A model generated the notes under the pieces. That model ran no database searches, was not told the DNA's origin, and was given only the letters and a program-made list of their open reading frames with translations. A DNA stretch of 64,000 nt from Paraspadella gotoi (Eukaryota; Chaetognatha), in NCBI GenBank assembly GCA_051294375.1, contig CM119266.1, positions 8,456,606-8,520,605 on the forward strand. The letters run 5' to 3'. The position numbers and the translations under genes are program-made. Each line of letters begins with the position of its first letter. Position 1 is the stretch's first letter. Positions 37,609-45,900 of this stretch are shown here, piece after piece.

Positions 37609-40600
37609 ACTCATACACGCATTTGTTTGTTTTATTTACGATGAATGATTCATCGCGTCAATGAATGACTATCATCGCATCAATGAATGACTATCATCAT
37701 GGCTTGATCCTTATGCTTTTAAGATTTTTTTTTAATTTGTTGTTTGGATAATTTCTTGATTAGATGATTTAATAAAAAAAAATAATAGTTTTTTCGAAGG
37801 ATTAATTGGTTTATGAAATAATTTATGAAATGATAGGGTGAACGGGCGTTGTCGGCGCGTTAAGATGGCGACTTCTTTTGCAAGATTATTTGCTTGGTTG
37901 ACTGATGCTTGATAGAACTTTTGCCAGATTATTTGCTTGGTCGACTAATGCTTGATTAACAAATTAACAAAATTAACTTAACAAATGATTGATTAATCGT
38001 GTTCTCGATTGCGTCAAAGGCGAAATAATTGTTCAATTGATCGAAGAATCTAATGATTGCTCGATAGATAGTTTTTGCTTGGTCGATTATCTGACACGTT
38101 GGCCGATCTCACGACTCACCCTCCTCAGTCCCCTCCAGCGTCGAAATCCTGCAACTGACGCTGGAAGCCAAAGTTGGGGTTGGCCACTTGACGAGCCGCT
38201 CGAACGGCGAGAAGAGAGTCGCGCCAGTTGAGATTCGTGACGGTCATCAAGTAGGCGACGACGACGGTGACGGAGCGAGAGGCGCCGGCGAGGCTGTCGA
38301 AGGGTTGGGGGTGGATGGGGGGGTGGGCTTGAAGGGGGTTGGGGGGTAGATGGAGGGGGGGGAAAGAGGGAAGGAGGAATGAAAGGAAGGGTGGAAGAAG
38401 GAGATAAACAGGAGAAGCAAGGATTGGACAATTGCAAGATTACTTATTTTACTATATTAGACTAGGACCTTAATAATAATATAAAATTTCGACTATTAGC
38501 AAAGTATTTTTAGTTGTCTTGACTAAATATTTAAGCAATCATTTTCAAAAAAATTTACATTATACGTCTTGATTAATACATTAATATTACATGTTTTTTT
38601 TTACATTATAAAAATTTTTTTTGAAATCTTAAAATTTTTGATGGATCTGGATAGACATCAAAGTTAAACAAGAAATATAATTACAGCTTTAAAATCTCTT
38701 ACGTTTTCTATGTGNNNNNNNNNNNNNNNNNNNNNNNNNGGCAGTTACGTTATGAAAGAGCCAGCTAGGGTCAAGGATAGTTAACAGAAGGTGTAAGTCA
38801 AAGTAGGGTATGGTGGTTAGAGAGGCCTTTGGAAAGATAAACCTAAGATTTCTGTGGTCTTGACCTGGCAAAGACATTAGCCAAAGGTCTGTAGGAATGT
38901 GGGTAGGTCGAGGTGATTATTAAAAGCAAATTTTGCTTGATTGTTTTTAAGGTATTAAGCAAAGTTGACCCTCTTGGAAAACTCGGCCATTGTCAACTTA
39001 AGAAGGCAAAAGAGTTACTAATATATTTCTTTATTCTGCTTTATTGGTACTAGAACGAATTTGTTGACCCTCCGTGGGAGATTATTGATGCCTAGAACTG
39101 AGGTACAAAATTGGATGTTTTATGGAGAAAAGAGATGCCTAAGGATAGGCTGAGGGATTTCTTATTATAATGGTGGAGCGCAATAATGGTATTAGAGATA
39201 TAAGTTAAAGCACACGAGAATAATGTGGATTAAAAGGTTGTTTATTTTAAGGCATTGCCGAAGGATCCTTTCTAGAGTGTTTAGTGGTATGAGCTTATTG
39301 GAGGACAAGCATGTGGCTTATTTGGATTGGATAGCCTTAGGGCAATTGTAGCGGGATTACCTTTCGGTATTTAGTCGGTTTTTATGCTGAGGCTGTAAGG
39401 GCTTGGTCATGCTTGCCTTTTCAAATTGAACCGCGGTAGGTTGCCTGTTGATGGTTACCATTTTTATATAATACAAATGTGACTGGATTCAAATGGAAAT
39501 AGTTTTAAAGTCGTTTGAGTAATTATAGTAGAAGACGAGAATTAAGACTGTTTGGTCAATTCTTGAATACTGCCAATGATATGAAACTCCACGCTTCGTC
39601 AAGAGGAAAAGGAATTTTTGGATATCCAATGTAGAGTAAGGGAACCAGGTGAAAAATATTGTCCCAACTGATCATTCCTCTTCTTTGGAATTGGATAGAG
39701 GTATGAATTTTTGGAAAAGACTCTCTTGGAGTTAATTTATAAGTATAAGGCATTATGAAGAGAAATGGGAAGGAAAGAGTTACTTGGAATTAAGTTTAAC
39801 TAAGTGAGTGGAGGGCCATTCTGCGGGAGCAATTTATGTACTCTGGATACTCTCTTACTATGTTAGATCTTGCTTCTATTTGGGGCGCCAGGTAAATTTT
39901 AAAATTTTCTGGACAGCATACATGGAATTATTGCCTATGTAGGAAGAACTGGTTGATGGCTTTGTGGTCTTTTGTGGTGTTGTATGCCACGTTTGAAAAG
40001 ATGGCAATATTTTGACCTCCACAGCGGAAGTGGTGTAAGACTAATGGGAGAAATTGAGTGTGACACTGTTCAAATTTTGATGTAAAGCAAGCTAAGATAA
40101 CCGAGAGATTGAGCTTTAGGCTTAATTAGGACGAAGGGGTTAAAGTGAGGTTGTAAGAAATAATTAGGATTTATTTTAAAGATCTGTTATATTCAAGATG
40201 AGATGCACAGAGGATTAGAGAATGTTGGTCGGCGGTGGTTGAAAGACTGTTCGGAAATGATTTTGTTATTCATTTGAAAAAGGATTTAGAAACGAAGCAT
40301 TATGGGTGGCCAATTAAGGTGGCAGATTGGGAAGTTTTATAAAAAAGAAATCTTATTGGTGGGTAATGCGTACTGGTACCGGTACATTAAATGAATGATG
40401 GGACTGTAGAATTGGCGAAACTTAATTAAACGGGTTAAAATTGGCTATTTGGAACTTATTTAATCAATGAGGTATCTCGTATTGTGCGTATTTGGCTATT
40501 CAAGGTATTGAGGGACCACCATTATTCTATATCATTTGTTATGAGCGTCTTGTTTTGTATTTATTATATATAGGTTTTTGAGTATTTATTTGCGTCTCAT

Positions 40601-41620
40601 TTTGTTTTAGCGTCTCTTTTGTTTTTAATTAGCGTCGTCTTGTTTTTATTAGTTGTCCTTTTCTGATTTTTATTAGGCGTTTTATTAGCGTTTTAGTTAG
40701 CGTCTTGTTTGTTTTTATTTAGTTGTCTTGTATGTTTGTTAGCCGTCTTTTGTTTTTATTAGTGTCTTTCTGTTTTTAGCGTCTTTGTGTTTTTATTAGT
40801 GTCTTTTCTGGTTGGATTATTATTTAAAAAATATGTGTAATGTGTGTTATATATATAATAGTAATATTGATTGTAGTTTTTTATTCTATTAGATAGCGTT
40901 GTGGTCCCCTCTGCCCTTTACCTTTATACACATTGTAAATTATAAATTTTTGGGTATATGTTATACACTAAAGAATTAAATACGTTATTAAATGAGCGTT
41001 TTTATAAAAAATAAAACCTATGAGGTTTTATCGTTTTTCGTTTTACATTTTACGCATTAAACACTTTTTATATCTAGACATTTTTGTTTACTTTATAACA
41101 CTTTTTTACTGCTTTTCCGGTTTTAACGATATTATACAAAATTAGTTAAAAAAAAATCCCTTAGTTTTTTCCCTTTACTTTAACACATTATATATTATAC
41201 ATTTTAAGGTTATATTTCCATTTATGGCTTTATATTTTTTCTATTGTTCTTTTTTCATAATTTTTGTTTTTGTTTTTACTTTTTTATTAACAGTTGTTTT
41301 TCGTTTATGCTTTTATATTTGTTTTTGTTTTTTGTTTGTTGTCTTGAGTCTCATTTAAACGTTGTGTCTTTTTGTCTTTTTGATGTTTTTTTTGTTTTTA
41401 AAAATTTTGAATTTTGAATGTTCTTGAACGTTATATTTTATAGTTCTTTATGAATTAGTTACTAACCCATTTATTTATTTTATGAGTCAATTTAAACAGT
41501 TTAGTTGTCTGATTTTTTTTTTCTGTTGAAATTTTAATAGTTTAGTTTTATCTTGGTTTTACTGCTTTCCTAGTTATTACACTGATACTGTTTTGATTTG
41601 TCAATACTGTTTTGTTATTA

Positions 41621-41655
<35 letters not shown>

Positions 41656-42697
41656 CAGTTTCTGCACTGACTGTACAGCGGCCTTCAAGCAGCTGTCCAG
41701 CTTTGTCTCTCTTTCTCTCTCTTTCTGTCTCTTTCTCTCTTTACGATCTCTTGCGTGATCGTTCTTTTTTGAAAAATTATGATTATGTTTTTTTTTCTAA
41801 AAACTTTTATTCAGGGCTTTTTTCTCAATACAAAATCCCAAATTTACATCCGAGATTTTCGTGAATACATTTTAAAAAAAGTAAAGAATAACTATATTGA
41901 CATGCATTGCCACATGTAAATCAGCTAATGTGACTTATTATATATGCAGCACTTTCGCTGAACAATATGCATTACATTTAAAAAAAATAAATTTGTATTT
42001 ATTTATTATTGTAACTTTGAACTGGTTGGCCCACTATTGGCAAATTATATCTAAAATAGGAGTTGATAAGAGAGATATAGTCAAATTAAACATTACTTTT
42101 TTTGTTATTCTGATAATTTATACTATTATTAAATTATAAATATTTTTAGTGTATATATTTAATCATTTTTATCTTTTTTTTAAATAATAATTATTTGAGT
42201 TGTGATAACTATTATAAATTAATTAAATATGCAAATATAAAATTTGACCTCGGTCTGGTTTCTTCCTAAAAAAAGAACAATCAAAAATTTCATTCAAGAT
42301 TAAATTTTTTTTAAAATGAGGAAAAAAAAATATTTGGAAGTCAAAAATATCATAGTCGTGAACAGAGTATTTTCAACTATATATTTTGTTAATAGGGATT
42401 ATAATTTTTGGATCATTATTATTGAAAAGAGTTTAGCTTTATCAAGTTTTTCTTCTTCTGAATAGGGGTAGCCCCTCTCAAACGAAAATTTATGCATTTT
42501 TAAGTTTACTTTCAATGTACAAAAAATTTCTTATATGGCTCTATACCCAAATATTTATTTTGTAATATTTTTTTATAGAAAGGAAAAGAGTTCGTCCCTA
42601 CTCATATTCGTCGGAAAATGAGTTCAGCTCTGCAGCGGCGGTCCAGCGGCGGTCCAGCGACTGTCCAGCTTCTCTCTCTCTCTTTCTCTCTCTCTCT

Positions 42698-42761
<64 letters not shown>

Positions 42762-42878
42762 CTTTCTAAAAACTTTTATTATCGCCATTTATTCGCGCGC
42801 TTTTTTTCAATACAAAAACCCAAATTTACATCCGAGATTTTCGTGGATTTTTTTCCCTAAAAATTCTGGGAAACTGTC

Positions 42879-42921
<43 letters not shown>

Positions 42922-45900
42922 ACTCATACACGCATTTGTTTGTTTTATTTACGATGAATGATTCATCGCGTCAATGAATGACTATCATCGCATCAATGAA
43001 TGGACTCATCAAGCCTGAACCGGCTTCGCCGGTCATGGCTTGATAATTAACCAATCATTCAACTAACAATTCGTTCAAATAAACCAATCATCCAACGCAA
43101 CAAATTTTAAAATTGACCAATCCTCCCACTATCCAATCCGTCAATCAATCTATTATAAAATATATTAATCTTAACATCAAAACTTGGAAATCAACCAATC
43201 TTTCATAAAAATCATACCTAGTTTATCTAATCAATCAAATCAACCAATCAACCAACCAACCAATCAAATCATTTTCTCAAAACTAAACCCAATAGGAGCG
43301 TCGCCGCCTCCGCCAGACCTACGGCTCCCACGATTGCCCTGAGGCGGAGGCGAATCTGAAGGATCTCATCGACTCCTTCGTCGCCGCCGGAGATTTGGAG
43401 TCGGGACCCACGACGGTGATCGGCGCCGTGGGGAGCGTCAAGGCGCCGCTAGATTTTGACGGGGTGTTGGTACCGGCCGCTGGGGGTGGTGGCGGGACTG
43501 GAGGAGGGTCGATGCCCGCCAGCCCGCACGGCACGCCTAGGTGGGTCTACGAGTAGTTTCATCCTTGTGGGAAAAGTAATATTGGCAAAGAAAATTGATA
43601 AAAATACTATTTAAGTTTAACGTTAAAAAAATTCATTGATTACTCTCATTTTTCCGGGTCATAACATATTGCAAATTGATTTTGTTAAAGAAAACGCAAG
43701 GCCCGCTCCTCCTCGCGCAAATTCAAATCGGAAATTCGCAGACAAAAGATGAGAGTCGCGAGTTCGACGACAGATGTCGCTGGCTTAAAGGAGGACGGAC
43801 TCGCAGTGAAAACAAAGGAGCATCGACGGAGCAAAAGTCAAACAGCGATCGTCGTAGGACCCAGAGGTAAGGAATGAATGCTTTAAAAATAAATAAATGA
43901 TTCGGTATCTTTAGTTTTGTTTCCCAATTGTTGCAGGCCTTCAACCCGGAGAGGATCGTCCGCGAGAGTTCGAAGACGGCGGCGACGAATCCTCCTTCGA
44001 TTCGAGTCTCGATTCGACGCTCGACTCTTCATTCGAAGACCCGGGGCGTCAAGAGGAATTCCTGCAGGTTTGTTTTCTATTTTGTTTTGTAATTCATGGC
44101 TCTGTTTTGTTTTTGTAATTCGTTGATGTCAATATTGTATCAGTTTAGGAGTTCGTTGGTCCGTTTTTGAGTTCGTGGATTTGTTTTTTTTTTGTATAAT
44201 GTAGCCAATTACCTCGGCATCCCTCAACCAGGTCGTGGCTCAACTGGAGAGCGCCTACTCTCGCCGCGCCGCCTCCTCTCGCGAAGACATCTCCGTCGGC
44301 GGCGCCAAATCTCCGCGGAAACGATCGTCGATCACCTACGACGACCTCAACGCCCTCGGCGCCGCTTTCCGCGACCCCTTGCGCCAAAAGGCTCCTCAAG
44401 GTGTGCTCTCTCTATTAAATAATTTAAATTTTATAGCTGGTTTTTACTGGTGAGCTGGCTTTTACTTAGTCATAGACATAGAAAATCATAATTTTATTTT
44501 GAATAAAAAATTTTACATTCGTTAAATAAGTACAATTTAGTTTACTTACTTTGGAGTTTGGACAATATTAGATAACATTGTTAGATCCTCTAAGATTTTA
44601 ATGAGATTCTCTGACAATAAAGTTTAATAACTTGGCTTTAATGATATATATATATATATATATACTTCTAAAGTTAATTTTAAAATAATAAAATAAATAA
44701 CTAAATTATAAATTCGTCTCTGTGACTTTCTGTCCCTTAGTCGCCGCCTCAACGGACGATCTCAGCCTTCCATCCACCAAAGTATCACGCGTCGCAGAAA
44801 GAGTCAATTCGTCCCGAGATCTCCGCGCCGGCCACTCCAACGCTTCGTCGAGGGATCTTCGCGCCGGCCATCCCAACGCTTCGTCCAGAGACCTGAGAGA
44901 CAAACAGCCCAATATTGTTTTTTATTTTAAACCGGAAACGGTCTTCGATACAACAACGACCACGATGACGAAAAAGAAAACAACGACCTTATTCGTATCT
45001 CCGTCACGACCGACGAAGCGGCCGACCCACGACCGACAATGCCCGACAACACCCCCTCCCTGGCCCTCAAACAACGATAACGAGATCGATCCTGTCGTCA
45101 GTTGGTCTTCAAAAAACGACAACTTTGTCGGTCGGAACGAAATCCCGTCGGTTTGCGACGCCAACGGAAATCAACCGCCAACGATTTGCGAGGATCGGGT
45201 AAGATTTTGTAATATTATTATTAGTATTAGTAATATGTAATAGTACATATTAAGTTTGTCAATGCCACGAAACTTGGTTCAGGTAATCAGGATGTTATTG
45301 CCCGACTACTTATGATACTTAGAACAGTTGATGTGTGATCATTGATGAGGGAAGCGTTCTTTACACTTTTCATTCTTCAAATTTTGTGAATAAAATTTTC
45401 AACAATAAGAATTAGAACCAAGTAGTGCTTCTACTTCAAATGATACTTACATTAATTTTGTTAAATATAAGTTAATAGTCCGTACGTTTCTCCGGAGCAT
45501 ATTAATAATTAAATGTTACGTTAACAAAAGAAATAATATTTCTTTTCCCCGATTCTCAAAATATTTCCATCTTTATTTCTATAATCAAGTATTTTATGTT
45601 AATTCCCCAGATTTCTGAGAAATCTTCTCCGATCATCTCTTCTCAATCTCACGTCCGTCGACCTCTTCCACAGTCCATCTCTTCGTTCAGCAATATTCTA
45701 GAAGTCAGCTCGCCAGGTTTGTCATTTCCCAGTCTGTTGTTGCCCGGTTTATGGTTGCCCTCTCTCTCATCGTTATTTCTGTTGTTGCCATTTCTGTGTA
45801 TGCGTCAGTTGTCAATTAGACAGACTGACAAATTAATCATTTTGATATGAATTTTGGGAAAAAAAGGAAGCCCACCGGGCGTCGAGGGCAGCGGCCGAGA

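Noticed and set aside
43541-43555. Stop after WVYE taken as the only end of the phosphatase
   Set aside because: The preceding GTGGGT donor and the perfectly phased exon 6 make a longer form at least as likely; kept as an alternative end.
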